Made by a program: the position numbers and the translations under genes. A stretch of 64,000 nucleotides of DNA from assembly GCF_003048905.1 (NCBI RefSeq), contig NZ_PIRO01000001.1:372001-436000 (forward strand). Direction: 5' to 3'. The notes under the pieces were generated by a model. The model was not told the DNA's origin, searched no databases, and worked only from the letters and a program-made list of their open reading frames with translations. This stretch comes from Campylobacter concisus. GTDB lineage: Bacteria > Campylobacterota > Campylobacteria > Campylobacterales > Campylobacteraceae. The number at the start of each line of letters is the position of its first letter. Positions within the stretch are counted from its first letter, which is position 1. Positions 36,587-46,126 of the stretch are shown here, piece after piece.

Positions 36587-36848
36587 CGTCTTTTGTGTAG
36601 CCTTTGTATCTGCTTTCATCTTTTAGCTCATCTAGGCTTTTTATCTGCGCTTTGTAAGCTTTATAGACGTTTAAAATAGCAGCTGCGATGCCAATAGCAA
36701 AGCCTATCCAAAGAGCTGGTGTAAAATTTGTAGCCTTTTTTACAAAATACCCTAGTCCAGTGCCAAGCAAGATCGCAACTACGATTGAAACGCCAAGACT
36801 TAGCTGCTCAGCACCTGCTACGATATCTTTTATCTTAAATTTTGCCAT
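36570..36848 (-). CDS. AtpZ/AtpI-family small membrane protein
   Basis: A 92-residue protein with two membrane helices (GVSIVVAILLGTGLGYFV and ALWIGFAIGIAAAILNVYK) separated by a short loop, and an acidic tail. This is the AtpZ/AtpI hairpin family, assembly factors or Mg2+/Ca2+ handling proteins linked to F-type ATP synthase. No ATP synthase genes are nearby. Its start overlaps the hemL stop by one base. Confidence 0.8.
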   Translation of the reverse strand: MAKFKIKDIVAGAEQLSLGVSIVVAILLGTGLGYFVKKATNFTPALWIGFAIGIAAAILNVYKAYKAQIKSLDELKDESRYKGYTKDDDEDD

Positions 36849-38131
36849 TAAGCTTTTATCTCCAAAAACGCCTCTTTAGCTGCGCTTACCGCTAGATCGA
36901 TATCCGCCTCACTCATCGCATCGCAGACAAATCCAGTCTCAAACTGACTTGGAGCTAGATAAATTCCACGCTTAAGCATCGCTTGGTGAAATTTAGCAAA
37001 TAGCTTTGTATCGCTCTTTAACGCATCGTCGTAGTTTTTTACGGCGTGATCTATAAAAAAGTAGCCAAACATAGAGCCACGAACATCAGTTTGGATGGTG
37101 ATGCCTGCACTCTTTGCAGCCTCTTTAAAGCCAGCCATTAGCTTTAGGGCAAGCTTTTCAAGCCTAGCGTATAAATTTGCGTCGTTATTTATCTTAGAAA
37201 TCGCCGCTATACCAGCGCTCATCGCCACTGGGTTGCCACTTAGAGTGCCTGCTTGATAGACAGCGCCATCTGGGCTTAAGCAGTCCATGATCTCAGCTTT
37301 GCCTCCAAATGCAGCGACATTCATGCCTCCGCCTATAACCTTACCAAATGTTATAAGATCGGCATCCACCTCGTGAAATGGATATGAGCCAAGGCGTGAG
37401 GCTCTAAAGCCACTCATAACCTCATCAAGGATAAGCACAGCGCCAAATTTATCGCAAAGCGCTCTAAGCTCCCCTAAAAATTTCTTATCAGCTGGTACAA
37501 GCCCCATATTTCCAGCGATAGGCTCGATTATGACGACGCCTATTTTGTCTTTATTATTTTCAAAAATGGCTTTTACGCTTTCTATATCGTTATAAACTGC
37601 CAAATAGGTGTTTTTCACAACGTCTTGTGGCACGCCGCTGCTTGAAGCATTGCCGTATGTCGTTGCGCCACTTCCTGCTTTGATAAGAAGTGCATCACTG
37701 TGTCCGTGATAGCAGCCTTCAAATTTTATTAGTCCATCTTTTTTGGCATACCCTCTAGCCACCCTGATCGCGCTCATGGTAGCCTCCGTACCAGAGCTAA
37801 CGAAGCGAATTTTATCTATTTGTTTAAACTCGTCACATATTAGCTTTGCTAGAGCGGTCTCTTTTGGTGATGGCGCGCCGTAAGATACGCCTTGTTTTAC
37901 AGCAGAGATGATAGCTTCTTCGATATCTTTGTCACAGTGGCCAAATATGAGCGGACCCCAGCTTTGGATAAAGTCAAGGTATTTTTTACCCTCGACATCG
38001 TATAGATAAGCGCCCTTTGCGTGATCGATCATTACAGGTTCGCCACCAACACTACCAAATGCACGAACAGGCGAATTTACACCACCTGGGATATATTTTT
38101 TGGCTTCGCTAAATGCCTCTTTATTTGTCAT
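36848..38131 (-). CDS. hemL: Glutamate-1-semialdehyde 2,1-aminomutase
   Basis: A 427-residue PLP enzyme of the C5 heme pathway, making 5-aminolevulinate. The PLP lysine is in [14 protein letters not shown], and [25 protein letters not shown] and [11 protein letters not shown] are class III aminotransferase/HemL signatures. The ATG overlaps the upstream cytochrome c gene by four bases and the stop overlaps the AtpZ-like start by one. Heme supply suits an organism with the multiheme cytochromes seen later in the window. Confidence 0.96.
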   Translation of the reverse strand: MTNKEAFSEAKKYIPGGVNSPVRAFGSVGGEPVMIDHAKGAYLYDVEGKKYLDFIQSWGPLIFGHCDKDIEEAIISAVKQGVSYGAPSPKETALAKLICDEFKQIDKIRFVSSGTEATMSAIRVARGYAKKDGLIKFEGCYHGHSDALLIKAGSGATTYGNASSSGVPQDVVKNTYLAVYNDIESVKAIFENNKDKIGVVIIEPIAGNMGLVPADKKFLGELRALCDKFGAVLILDEVMSGFRASRLGSYPFHEVDADLITFGKVIGGGMNVAAFGGKAEIMDCLSPDGAVYQAGTLSGNPVAMSAGIAAISKINNDANLYARLEKLALKLMAGFKEAAKSAGITIQTDVRGSMFGYFFIDHAVKNYDDALKSDTKLFAKFHQAMLKRGIYLAPSQFETGFVCDAMSEADIDLAVSAAKEAFLEIKA

Positions 38132-38733
38132 TTTTTATCCTTTTGATTTTGTGTTTTTAAATTTGTCTTTTGATTATCTTTTTGATTTGTTACTGGTTTT
38201 ACTGGCGACTTTGGTGCTTGCGTAGTAGCGGTTTTTGCTGGCTCAGCTGGCTTAGCTGTGGTAGTTTTAGCTGGTTCTGTAACCTTTGTAGCAGGAGCGG
38301 CTTTAGTAGATTGCTCTGGCTGTTTTTGCGTCGTATCAGTGGAAACTGGCTTGCCTAAATTTTGCGCTTTTGCTGCTTTTGAGGGAGTATTTATCTTATT
38401 TGTAATGTACTCATAAAGAATCGTAGTCTCCTCGTCTGTCAAAAAGTAGCTTGGCATGACACCTTTTGGCTTAGTTAGAGCGGCTTTAAAGCTTTCAAAT
38501 TCTATATCATTTATCTTTGGTGCTCTAAGCTCATCGTCAACCGTTTTGTTTGCTTTTTTGTCAAAGTGCTTGTATTTAGAGATTAGACTGCCCTCGCCCT
38601 TTGTACCGTGACATTTATCGCATCCTATGCCGCGTGGATTTAGGTAGAGCATCTTGGCGTATTCGGTCTTTGTGATAAAATCAGCACCAAAAATCGCCAC
38701 ACAAAAAAGCAAAAACAAAAAAACAGACCGCAT
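38128..38733 (-). CDS. Periplasmic monoheme cytochrome c with low-complexity tail
   Basis: A 201-residue protein with a signal peptide ([17 protein letters not shown]) and one heme site CDKCHGTKG near residue 38. A Met-containing segment ([12 protein letters not shown]) is the likely distal ligand region. After residue 120 the chain becomes a Pro/Ala/Thr/Lys/Gln-rich tail with [19 protein letters not shown] repeats. From memory C. jejuni Cj0854c is the counterpart. The electron partner is unknown. Confidence 0.82.
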   Translation of the reverse strand: MRSVFLFLLFCVAIFGADFITKTEYAKMLYLNPRGIGCDKCHGTKGEGSLISKYKHFDKKANKTVDDELRAPKINDIEFESFKAALTKPKGVMPSYFLTDEETTILYEYITNKINTPSKAAKAQNLGKPVSTDTTQKQPEQSTKAAPATKVTEPAKTTTAKPAEPAKTATTQAPKSPVKPVTNQKDNQKTNLKTQNQKDKK

Positions 38734-38816
38734 AAACCTCTCTTTAAAAATTTTAATTTAATTTTAGGTATGATACCACCCTTGTGATTAAAAAAGCTTT
38801 TAAATAAGGATCCAAT

Positions 38817-39677
38817 ATGAAAATTTTAGACGGCAAAGCCGTATCTTTAAAGGTCAAAGAAAGCGTAAAAGTAAGAGCTGAAGAACTAAAAAAATTTGGC
38901 ATAGAGCCAACCCTAGCTGTCATCTTAGTAGGTGAAGATAAAGCATCTCAAACATACGTTAGAGCCAAAGAAAAAGCCAGCAACGAATACGGCATAAAAA
39001 GCGTGGCTCACCGTCTAAGCGAAAATACAACCCAAGCAGAGCTTCTAGCACTTATAAATGTGCTAAATTTAGACGATAGTATCCACGGCATCTTGGTGCA
39101 GTTGCCACTTCCAAAACATATAGATACAAATACCGTTTTAGCAACGATCGATCCAGCAAAAGACGTAGATGGCTTTCACGCTGTAAATGTTGGCAAACTT
39201 GTCAGTGGCCTTGATGGCTTTGTGCCTTGCACACCGCTTGGCGTGATGGAAATTTTAAAAGAGTATGGCATTGATGTGGCTGGACTAAACGCGGTGGTGA
39301 TCGGTAGAAGTAATATCGTTGGCAAGCCTATGGCAAATTTGCTTTTAAACGCCTCAGCAACCGTTACCGTGACTCACAGCAAGACTAAAAATTTAAAAGA
39401 AATTTGTAAAAATGCCGACCTCATCGTCGCAGCCATTGGTAAACCATTTTTCTTAAAGGCTGATATGGTAAAAGATGGCGCAGTAGTCGTTGATGTAGGC
39501 ATAAATAGACTTGATAATGGCAGGCTTGTAGGTGATGTGGATTTTGACGAGGTCGCACCAAAATGCTCATACATCACGCCAGTTCCTGGGGGCGTAGGTC
39601 CGATGACGATTGCGATGCTTTTAAACAACACAATCCTTGCAGCCCAAGCTAAGATAGCTAGCCACAAAAGAGCGTAA
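38817..39677 (+). CDS. folD: Methylenetetrahydrofolate dehydrogenase/cyclohydrolase FolD
   Basis: A 286-residue bifunctional enzyme of one-carbon metabolism. Signatures are [16 protein letters not shown] (catalytic Tyr and Lys), [39 protein letters not shown] for NADP binding, and [21 protein letters not shown] at 38769-38774 may be its -10. It heads the unit folD-lepB-site-2 protease with a 2-base gap to lepB. Confidence 0.96.
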   Translation: MKILDGKAVSLKVKESVKVRAEELKKFGIEPTLAVILVGEDKASQTYVRAKEKASNEYGIKSVAHRLSENTTQAELLALINVLNLDDSIHGILVQLPLPKHIDTNTVLATIDPAKDVDGFHAVNVGKLVSGLDGFVPCTPLGVMEILKEYGIDVAGLNAVVIGRSNIVGKPMANLLLNASATVTVTHSKTKNLKEICKNADLIVAAIGKPFFLKADMVKDGAVVVDVGINRLDNGRLVGDVDFDEVAPKCSYITPVPGGVGPMTIAMLLNNTILAAQAKIASHKRA

Positions 39678-39679
39678 TA

Positions 39680-40585
39680 ATGAAAAAATTTTTTACTAAA
39701 TTTTATGACTTTTGCTCGAGCTGGACTGGCACAGTCATCATTGTACTTTTTGTTATATTTTTCATAGCTCAAGCCTTTGTTATCCCGTCTGGTTCGATGA
39801 AAAATACGCTTTTGGTTGGTGATTTTTTATTTGCAAAAAAATTTGTTTATGGCATACCAACGCCAAGAATTCCTTGGCTTGAGGTGAAAATTTTACCCGA
39901 GCTAAATGACAATGGGCATCTTATTACAGGCGATGGTCCAGCAAGAGGCGATATAGTCGTCTTTCGTTATCCAAAAGATGAAAAGACCCACTTTGTAAAA
40001 CGCTGCTTTGCTACGAGCGAAGATGAGATAGTATTTACCGAAAAAGCCTTGTATTTGCGTCCAAAAGAGGGAGATAATTTTATAAAGGCAAACTGCCGTG
40101 AAAATTTAAACGGCGAAGAGAGTAAATTTGGTTACTCATGCAGTGACATAGCCGAGCTTGATGGCAAACTTTTCATAAAAGAGCCATATAGATTTAGCGG
40201 CATCCACTATGACGAAAATGTAAATTTATTTGAGCAGATGATTTTCATGCTAAATACAAACAAAGATAGTGTTTTTATGAAGCCAGTGCTAATTGGCTCA
40301 CTACCGCAAAATCCAAATTTTAACCTTAATGCATTTTACGTCAAAGTACCAAAAGATGAATACTTCATGATAGGCGACAACCGCGATCACTCAAATGATA
40401 GCCGTTTTTGGGGAAGCGTGGCTTACAAAGATATAGTCGGTCAGCCTTGGTTTATATATTTTAGCTGGGACAAGAACTACAATGTGCGCTGGGAACGTAT
40501 CGGACGCTTTGTAGATACGATAGAAAATGACGAATTTTTCACTAACAAAGCTCTAAAAGAAGGCGAAGTAGATGGGCTTCATTGA
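39680..40585 (+). CDS. lepB: Signal peptidase I
   Basis: A 301-residue inner-membrane protease that removes signal peptides. One N-terminal membrane helix (TVIIVLFVIFFIAQAFV) is followed by the catalytic serine box IPSGSMKNTL, the lysine box GDIVVFRYPKDEKTHFVKRC, and GDNRDHSNDSRFWGSV. It starts two bases after folD, and its end overlaps the site-2 protease gene by 14 bases. Confidence 0.95.
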   Translation: MKKFFTKFYDFCSSWTGTVIIVLFVIFFIAQAFVIPSGSMKNTLLVGDFLFAKKFVYGIPTPRIPWLEVKILPELNDNGHLITGDGPARGDIVVFRYPKDEKTHFVKRCFATSEDEIVFTEKALYLRPKEGDNFIKANCRENLNGEESKFGYSCSDIAELDGKLFIKEPYRFSGIHYDENVNLFEQMIFMLNTNKDSVFMKPVLIGSLPQNPNFNLNAFYVKVPKDEYFMIGDNRDHSNDSRFWGSVAYKDIVGQPWFIYFSWDKNYNVRWERIGRFVDTIENDEFFTNKALKEGEVDGLH

Positions 40586-41231
40586 TAACATAGACATAGT
40601 CAAAGTCGCCACTATCGTCATCTCTTTAATAATCGCCATCGTCGGTCACGAGATCGCCCATGGCTATGTCGCTTATAAATTTGGTGACAACACTGCAAAA
40701 AGCCTTGGCAGGCTTAGCATAAACCCTATAAAACATATTGACCCAGTTGGCACTATCATCGTGCCACTGGTACTTTACCTAAGCACTGGTATGATGTTTG
40801 GCTGGGCAAAACCAGTGCCTGTAAATACCTACATAGTCGTGCGAAATGGCGGATATAAAGCAGCTATCTACGTAAGTCTAGCTGGCATTTGCTACAACAT
40901 CATCTTGGGCGTCTTGTCGCTTTTTGTGTTAAAGGCTTTATTAAATATAGAAACCTTTGAAATTTTACTTCAGTTTTTATTTACGCTTGCGCTTTTAAAT
41001 TTGATGTTAGCCATCTTTAATCTCTATCCGATCCCGCCACTTGACGGCTTTCACGCGCTCGAGTACGCACTTAGAAATTTTGGCTTTCACGCACTGGCTG
41101 AAAAGCTTGAGGGCATCTCAAGATATGGCTTTGTCATCCTTATTATCATCCTTGTTTCGCCGTTAAAAGATACTATCTTTTATCCGACAAGATACGTTTT
41201 AGATATCGCAAGTGCCTTTATAAATGGCTAA
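40572..41231 (+). CDS. Site-2 protease (M50) family membrane metalloprotease
   Basis: A 219-residue membrane protein with the zinc motif HEIAH near residue 26 in the first helix and NLYPIPPLDG near residue 150, which contributes the third ligand. This is the minimal M50B type (YwhC-like) without PDZ or CBS domains. GRLSINPIKHIDPVGTIIVP is conserved in this group. Substrate is unknown. It overlaps lepB by 14 bases and ends at a strong hairpin. Confidence 0.9.
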   Translation: MGFIDNIDIVKVATIVISLIIAIVGHEIAHGYVAYKFGDNTAKSLGRLSINPIKHIDPVGTIIVPLVLYLSTGMMFGWAKPVPVNTYIVVRNGGYKAAIYVSLAGICYNIILGVLSLFVLKALLNIETFEILLQFLFTLALLNLMLAIFNLYPIPPLDGFHALEYALRNFGFHALAEKLEGISRYGFVILIIILVSPLKDTIFYPTRYVLDIASAFING

Positions 41232-41260
41232 ATTTAGAGCAAATTTGCTCTAAATTTTTG
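41230..41260. terminator. Bidirectional terminator
   Basis: AAATTTAGAGC (41230-41240) pairs with GCTCTAAATTT (41247-41257) over loop AAATTT, with a T tract on the plus strand. It separates the converging site-2 protease and DUF4139 genes. Confidence 0.75.
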
Positions 41261-42635
41261 GCTTTGTGATCTTATAAGAGTACTCTTTTTTAAATTCCTC
41301 TTTTGGTGCAAGGCTAAATTTAAGTTCCACCTTGCCATCTTTGCTGATATCTTTTTTATCAAAGCCCTTTACCTCGGCCTTTACCGTCTCATCGGCAGAC
41401 ACTGGTACACGATCGACCAAAGTAACATCAACGCTCTTACTTGAATTATTTTTGACACTTATCTCATAGCCCTCTTCGCTTATGCGGTCTTTGCCAAGAA
41501 GCGAGCTCTTTTTAAATTTATTTAATCGCTCTTTTTTAAGCTCGATTAGCTCGTTTTGCCCTAAAAATAACTGCACTGGCTCATCTTTTGCTTTTAGTTT
41601 AAACTCACTAGGACTACCAACACTCACACCATTAACATAAAACTGCGTTTTAGCTGGAGTTAGATCATCATTTATCTTAAAACTAGCCACATTATATGCC
41701 TTTAGCGAGTCGTAAAAATCAGCAAAAACACTAAAATTTGCGTCCATTTTTTGCGTATCATAAGTTATATATTTGCTCTCGCCTTTTACCAAATTTATCC
41801 CATCTATCTTCCAAATTTTGGCAAACTCATTTTCATCTCTTTGCACACGCATATCAGCGACCTCAGCGGTGACTTTCGCGGCTTTTAGCATATTTTTTGA
41901 AGCGCCGTAACTAGCAACCTCTGCCTCGCTCTCCTCGTACCAAGGGTAAAACTTGCTTGGAGCAAGCGCCTTTTGATATCTGGTTGGATAGATAGCGAGC
42001 TTTAAATTTTTAACATCGCTGGCAAATGGGTTGGTGAGTAAAATTTCTTGTTTTATCAAGATATTTTTGTTTTTTGTGTCTGCGTAAATTTCATTTAGCG
42101 TCTTTGGCGCCTCATCATCCATATATGAAAGCGTCGCCTCTTTTGGGTCGCAAGTAAATTTCATATCAAGCTGCAAAAATCCAGCCATCTTGCTCTTTGG
42201 CTCATTTTTATTAAGCGCTTCAAGCTCACTTTTAGCAGCTGAAATTTTCTCGATATTTTCTAGGCTAAATTTATAAAACTCATCAGCTCTTTTCGTCACA
42301 TCGTTACTTTTATTTTCTCCTGTCAAAGCTTGCTCTATAAACCTACCTCTTGCTTTTAGCGCCTCAAGCTTGTTATTTAAATTTGCAACTTCTTGCTTCC
42401 ATTTTATGTAACTTGGACTATTTTCTTCGTTGATCTTTTTTAGATTAGCATTCGCATCACAATCCCCATTTATAGTGATACTATCACTCTGTACGCCCTC
42501 TGGCACAAAGGCGCTAAAAGAGCTATTTGCGTCACTAAATTTTTGAGTGATAATGGTTTGATCAGTGTAGATCTCTATCAAATTTTCATTTGCAAAGGCT
42601 AACGCTGAAGCCATTAAAAAGAGTATCTTTTTCAT
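41250..42635 (-). CDS. Exported DUF4139-family protein
   Basis: A 461-residue protein with a signal peptide (MKKILFLMASALAFA). The N-terminal part (IEIYTDQTIITQKF) resembles DUF4140, a coiled coil follows (residues about 85-150), and the C-terminal half has the DUF4139 pattern (ILLTNPFASDVKNLKLAIYP, YEISVKNNSSKSVDVTLVDR, KKEYSYKI). Proteins of this type are sometimes annotated as mucoidy-inhibitor-like; their role is not established. It is divergent from rpiB. Confidence 0.78.
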   Translation of the reverse strand: MKKILFLMASALAFANENLIEIYTDQTIITQKFSDANSSFSAFVPEGVQSDSITINGDCDANANLKKINEENSPSYIKWKQEVANLNNKLEALKARGRFIEQALTGENKSNDVTKRADEFYKFSLENIEKISAAKSELEALNKNEPKSKMAGFLQLDMKFTCDPKEATLSYMDDEAPKTLNEIYADTKNKNILIKQEILLTNPFASDVKNLKLAIYPTRYQKALAPSKFYPWYEESEAEVASYGASKNMLKAAKVTAEVADMRVQRDENEFAKIWKIDGINLVKGESKYITYDTQKMDANFSVFADFYDSLKAYNVASFKINDDLTPAKTQFYVNGVSVGSPSEFKLKAKDEPVQLFLGQNELIELKKERLNKFKKSSLLGKDRISEEGYEISVKNNSSKSVDVTLVDRVPVSADETVKAEVKGFDKKDISKDGKVELKFSLAPKEEFKKEYSYKITKPKI

Positions 42636-42714
42636 ATTTTTCCCTTTTAAGAATTTCTAAAATTATAGCCTTTTCTCACATGCAAGCAAAATTTTATTTT
42701 AATGCAACTTTGAC

Positions 42715-42720
42715 TATAAT
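42715..42720 (+). promoter_or_regulatory. -10 box for the rpiB-ychF operon
   Basis: TATAAT preceded by CTTTGAC, 26 bases before the rpiB ATG. The downstream genes through ychF are separated by 20 bases or less, so this may drive all six. Confidence 0.6.
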
Positions 42721-42745
42721 CTGCAAAAAATTTATTGGATTTTTC

Positions 42746-43189
42746 ATGAAAATAGATAAAATTTTTATCGCTTGCGATCACGCTGGAGTAGAGCTTAAGG
42801 CAGAGTTAAAAGAAGCCATAAAAAAGCTTGGTTATGAAGTCATTGACCTTGGTACGAATGACAAAAATAGCGTTGATTACCCTGATTATGCGCATTTGCT
42901 AGCGAGCAAACTTGAGCCTAACTGCTACGGCGTGCTCATTTGTGGCACAGGTATTGGTATTTCAATCACTGCAAACAGGCATGAAAACGTAAGGTGCGCC
43001 CTTTGTCACGACGAATTTACCGCTAGGCTTGCAAGAGAACATAACGATGCAAACGTCATTGCTTTTGGAGCAAGGGTTATCGGAACTGGCGTGGCTACAG
43101 CAGCACTTGAAACATTTTTAAAGACAGAGTTTGCAGGTGGCAGACACGAAAGAAGAGTCAAAAAAATAGAGCTTAAGGAAGCCAAATGA
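42746..43189 (+). CDS. rpiB: Ribose-5-phosphate isomerase B
   Basis: A 147-residue enzyme interconverting ribose 5-phosphate and ribulose 5-phosphate. Signatures are IFIACDHAGVELK, VDYPDYAHLLA, GVLICGTGIGISI with the catalytic Cys, and NVIAFGARVIG. The ATG at 42746 is preferred; upstream in-frame sequence to 42590 lies in the divergent DUF4139 gene. Its end overlaps the next start in an ATGA. The order rpiB-small protein-apt-DedA-pepA-ychF is, from memory, also found in H. pylori (HP0574-HP0569). Confidence 0.95.
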   Translation: MKIDKIFIACDHAGVELKAELKEAIKKLGYEVIDLGTNDKNSVDYPDYAHLLASKLEPNCYGVLICGTGIGISITANRHENVRCALCHDEFTARLAREHNDANVIAFGARVIGTGVATAALETFLKTEFAGGRHERRVKKIELKEAK

Positions 43190-43518
43190 TAGGCGAGTGG
43201 ATCGTTTTTACCGCTCTTGTTTGTGCTGCGATCTACCTAACCGTCATGGTTTTTTACTTCAAAACGCTTCTAAAAAAAGAACGTGCGACAAAAGATTTTA
43301 TGAAAAATAACCTCCAAGACACCGAGGTCGTCATAAGAAAATTTCAGATCCAACTTCAGCGAAGTCTAGGCAACATCGACATCTTGACAGACGAGCTAAA
43401 TAAGACCAAAAACGACGTAACCTCACTTCGCACAAGAAATTCACAGTACCGCTTAGAAAACGACAAGCTAAGACAACGCATCCGTGAGCTTGAAGGCAAG
43501 ATCGAAGCGCTACTATAA
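43186..43518 (+). CDS. Small membrane-anchored coiled-coil protein
   Basis: A 110-residue protein with one N-terminal membrane helix ([21 protein letters not shown]) and a long coiled coil with a cytoplasmic-type charge pattern (residues about 35-108, ending [16 protein letters not shown]). I know no function. It overlaps rpiB by four bases and precedes apt by 20, so it belongs to this conserved operon. The topology recalls small scaffold or divisome-type proteins, but that is only a resemblance. Confidence 0.8.
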   Translation: MIGEWIVFTALVCAAIYLTVMVFYFKTLLKKERATKDFMKNNLQDTEVVIRKFQIQLQRSLGNIDILTDELNKTKNDVTSLRTRNSQYRLENDKLRQRIRELEGKIEALL

Positions 43519-43538
43519 CCTCAAATTTAAGGAAATTT

Positions 43539-44087
43539 ATGAAGATTTTAGATCAAAAAGGCAAAGAATTTTTACTAAACTCTATTCGCTGCATAAACGA
43601 CTTTCCAAAGCCTGGCATAGTCTTTCGTGACATCACGACGCTACTAAACAACAAAGAGGCATTTAACTTTTTGATAGATCATTTAGTGGCTAGATATGAG
43701 GATGCAAAGATCGACTACATCGCTGGCATCGAGTCACGTGGCTTCATTTTTGGCGCAGCGCTTGCAGCAAGACTAAGGCTGCCTTTTGTGCCTATTCGCA
43801 AGCCAAAAAAACTGCCTTTTATCACACTTTCTCAAAAATATAGCCTAGAATACGGCGTCGATGAAGTGCAAATTCACATCGATGCTTTTGGAGAAAAAGC
43901 TGGCGCTAGAGTACTTTTGATGGATGATCTCATAGCCACTGGAGGCACTGCAAAGGCTTCAGTTGAGCTTATCAATCAAACTAACGCAACCTGCGTAGAA
44001 GCGTGCTTTATCGTAGATCTAGTCGATCTAAAAGGTAGCGAAAAACTAAAGTCGCTTACTAAAATTTACAGCGTTTTAGAGGTTTAG
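43539..44087 (+). CDS. apt: Adenine phosphoribosyltransferase
   Basis: A 182-residue purine salvage enzyme joining adenine and PRPP. The PRPP-binding motif is [18 protein letters not shown], and [17 protein letters not shown] and [12 protein letters not shown] are family marks. AAGGAAAT lies before the ATG. DedA starts one base after its stop. Confidence 0.95.
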   Translation: MKILDQKGKEFLLNSIRCINDFPKPGIVFRDITTLLNNKEAFNFLIDHLVARYEDAKIDYIAGIESRGFIFGAALAARLRLPFVPIRKPKKLPFITLSQKYSLEYGVDEVQIHIDAFGEKAGARVLLMDDLIATGGTAKASVELINQTNATCVEACFIVDLVDLKGSEKLKSLTKIYSVLEV

Positions 44088-44088
44088 A

Positions 44089-44694
44089 ATGGAAGAATTT
44101 TTTATAGAACTGCTTAAAGAGTACGGCTACATCATACTTTTTGTCTGGTGCATCATGGAGGGTGAGATGGCCTTAATAATGGCTGGAATTCTCGCTCACA
44201 CCACGCATATGCATATAGCGCTTGCTATCTTTGTGGCTGGACTTGGAGGCTTTGTGGGAGATCAAATTTACTTCTATCTTGGCCGTTACAACAAAAAATA
44301 CATCGCAAAAAGGCTTCACGCACAGCGGAGAAAATTTGCAGTGGCGCACATAATGCTGAAAAAATACGGCTGGCCGATCATCTTTTTGCAACGCTATATG
44401 TATGGCTTTCGCGTCATCATCCCACTTTGCATAGGACTTACAGGCTATGATGCTAAAAAATACGCCTTTATAAATTTAATCAGCGCTTGGTGCTGGGCGG
44501 CGATCACGACCATACCTGCTTGGATACTTGGCGAGCATATACTAGTACTACTTCAAAAAGCAAAAGAGCACTGGTACGTCGCTATCCCAGTGGTTGCCAT
44601 ATTTATGGGACTTTTGATCTATACATTTAAGCGCATCGAAAATAAAATTTTAAACGAAAGGAGAGATAGAAGACATGCAGTTTCAAATAGTTGA
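44089..44694 (+). CDS. DedA family membrane protein
   Basis: A 201-residue inner-membrane protein of the DedA/SNARE-associated family with about five hydrophobic segments. Typical motifs are GDQIYFYLGRYN and FLQRYMYGFRVIIPLCIGLTG. DedA proteins are linked to lipid flipping (undecaprenyl phosphate or phospholipids) and proton-motive-force maintenance. It overlaps pepA by 20 bases. Confidence 0.9.
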   Translation: MEEFFIELLKEYGYIILFVWCIMEGEMALIMAGILAHTTHMHIALAIFVAGLGGFVGDQIYFYLGRYNKKYIAKRLHAQRRKFAVAHIMLKKYGWPIIFLQRYMYGFRVIIPLCIGLTGYDAKKYAFINLISAWCWAAITTIPAWILGEHILVLLQKAKEHWYVAIPVVAIFMGLLIYTFKRIENKILNERRDRRHAVSNS

Positions 44695-46126
44695 TAAAAA
44701 ATTAAAAGATATAAAAGCTGATATTGAACTAATTTTCGTAGTAGATAAGGAGTTAAAACATAAATTTATAAGCGATAAAGAGGCTATTAAATTTAATAAT
44801 TACAAAGGCGATAGCGTCCTTGTTCTAAGCGAGGCAAAAAGGGCTTACGTGCCACTTTCTAAGCTTGATCTTGACGAGCTTAGAGTTTCAGCTGCGAAAG
44901 CTTATAACGCGCTAAAATCGCTAAACATTAAGAGTATAAAGCTAGCTTCTTACGTAGCAGAGTGTCAAAAACTAAGCTTTGAGGCGCTAGCTGAGGGCTT
45001 TTTGCTTGGAAGCTATGAATTTAACAAGTATAAAGAGAAAAAAGAGAGATACACTCTAAAAGATATCATCTTTTCTACTGAAGAATTTGCTGGCAAAAAG
45101 GTCGATCTAGAAGCTGCAAATGAGGGTTTTAAAGAGGCAGAGATAATAGCAAATGCTACAAATTTCGTAAAAGATATCGTAAATGAAATTCCAGAAATTT
45201 ATACACCACAAAAGATGGCGCAGGACGCTTTAAATTTAGCCAAAAATATCGTAAGCATAAAGTGCGAGGTCTATGACGAGAAATTTCTAGCAAAAGAGAA
45301 TATGAACGCATTTTTGGCGGTAAATCGCGCAAGCGTGCATAAACCAAGGCTCATTCACCTAACCTACAAGCCTAAAAAGTTTAAAAAACGCATCATTTTT
45401 GTCGGCAAAGGCCTAACATACGATAGCGGTGGCCTTAGCTTGAAGCCGGCTGATTATATGCTAACAATGAAGTCAGACAAAAGCGGCGCAGCAGCAGCTC
45501 TTGGCATCATAAAAGGTGCAGCGGAGCTAAATTTACCATTTGAAATTCATGCCATTTTGGGTGCTACTGAAAATATGATCGGCGGCAATGCCTACAAGCC
45601 TGATGACGTGCTTATTTCAAGAAGTGGCATTAGTATAGAGGTGAGAAACACTGATGCAGAAGGACGTTTAGTGCTGGCTGACTGCCTAAGCTATGCACAG
45701 GATTTTAAGCCAGACATCTTAATCGATATGGCAACCTTAACTGGCGCTTGCGTCGTGGGACTTGGCGAATACACAACAGGCATCATGGGCAACAGCGAGA
45801 GCCTAAAAAGCGAGTTTAAAAACAAGATAAAAGATAGCGGCGAGCTAGCGACTACGCTTGATTTTAACCCTTATCTTAGCGAGCTTATCAAAAGCCAGAT
45901 CGCAGACGTTAGCAACTGCGCCTCAAACAGATATGGCGGCGCGATCACAGCTGGCATGTTTCTAGCTAAATTTATCAAAGATGAGTACAAAGATAAGTGG
46001 CTACACCTTGATATCGCAGGCCCGGCATACCGCGAAAAGGCTTGGGGATACAACCAAGCAGGTGCGAGCGGGGCTGGCGTGAGGATGAATTTATACTTTT
46101 TACAAGCACTTAGCAAGGAGAATTGA
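44675..46126 (+). CDS. pepA: Leucyl aminopeptidase (M17)
   Basis: A 483-residue two-metal cytosolic aminopeptidase. The C-terminal catalytic domain has VGKGLTYDSGGLSLKP, MKSDKSGAAAALG and the M17 signature NTDAEGRLVLADCL. The N-terminal domain is the usual divergent macro-like region. It starts within the end of the DedA gene, and its stop overlaps the ychF start by one base. Confidence 0.95.
   Translation: MQFQIVDKKLKDIKADIELIFVVDKELKHKFISDKEAIKFNNYKGDSVLVLSEAKRAYVPLSKLDLDELRVSAAKAYNALKSLNIKSIKLASYVAECQKLSFEALAEGFLLGSYEFNKYKEKKERYTLKDIIFSTEEFAGKKVDLEAANEGFKEAEIIANATNFVKDIVNEIPEIYTPQKMAQDALNLAKNIVSIKCEVYDEKFLAKENMNAFLAVNRASVHKPRLIHLTYKPKKFKKRIIFVGKGLTYDSGGLSLKPADYMLTMKSDKSGAAAALGIIKGAAELNLPFEIHAILGATENMIGGNAYKPDDVLISRSGISIEVRNTDAEGRLVLADCLSYAQDFKPDILIDMATLTGACVVGLGEYTTGIMGNSESLKSEFKNKIKDSGELATTLDFNPYLSELIKSQIADVSNCASNRYGGAITAGMFLAKFIKDEYKDKWLHLDIAGPAYREKAWGYNQAGASGAGVRMNLYFLQALSKEN

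Noticed and set aside
42590..42745. Upstream extension of the rpiB frame
   Set aside because: It overlaps the divergent DUF4139 gene start and the -10 box; RpiB begins at MKIDKIFIACDHAG.
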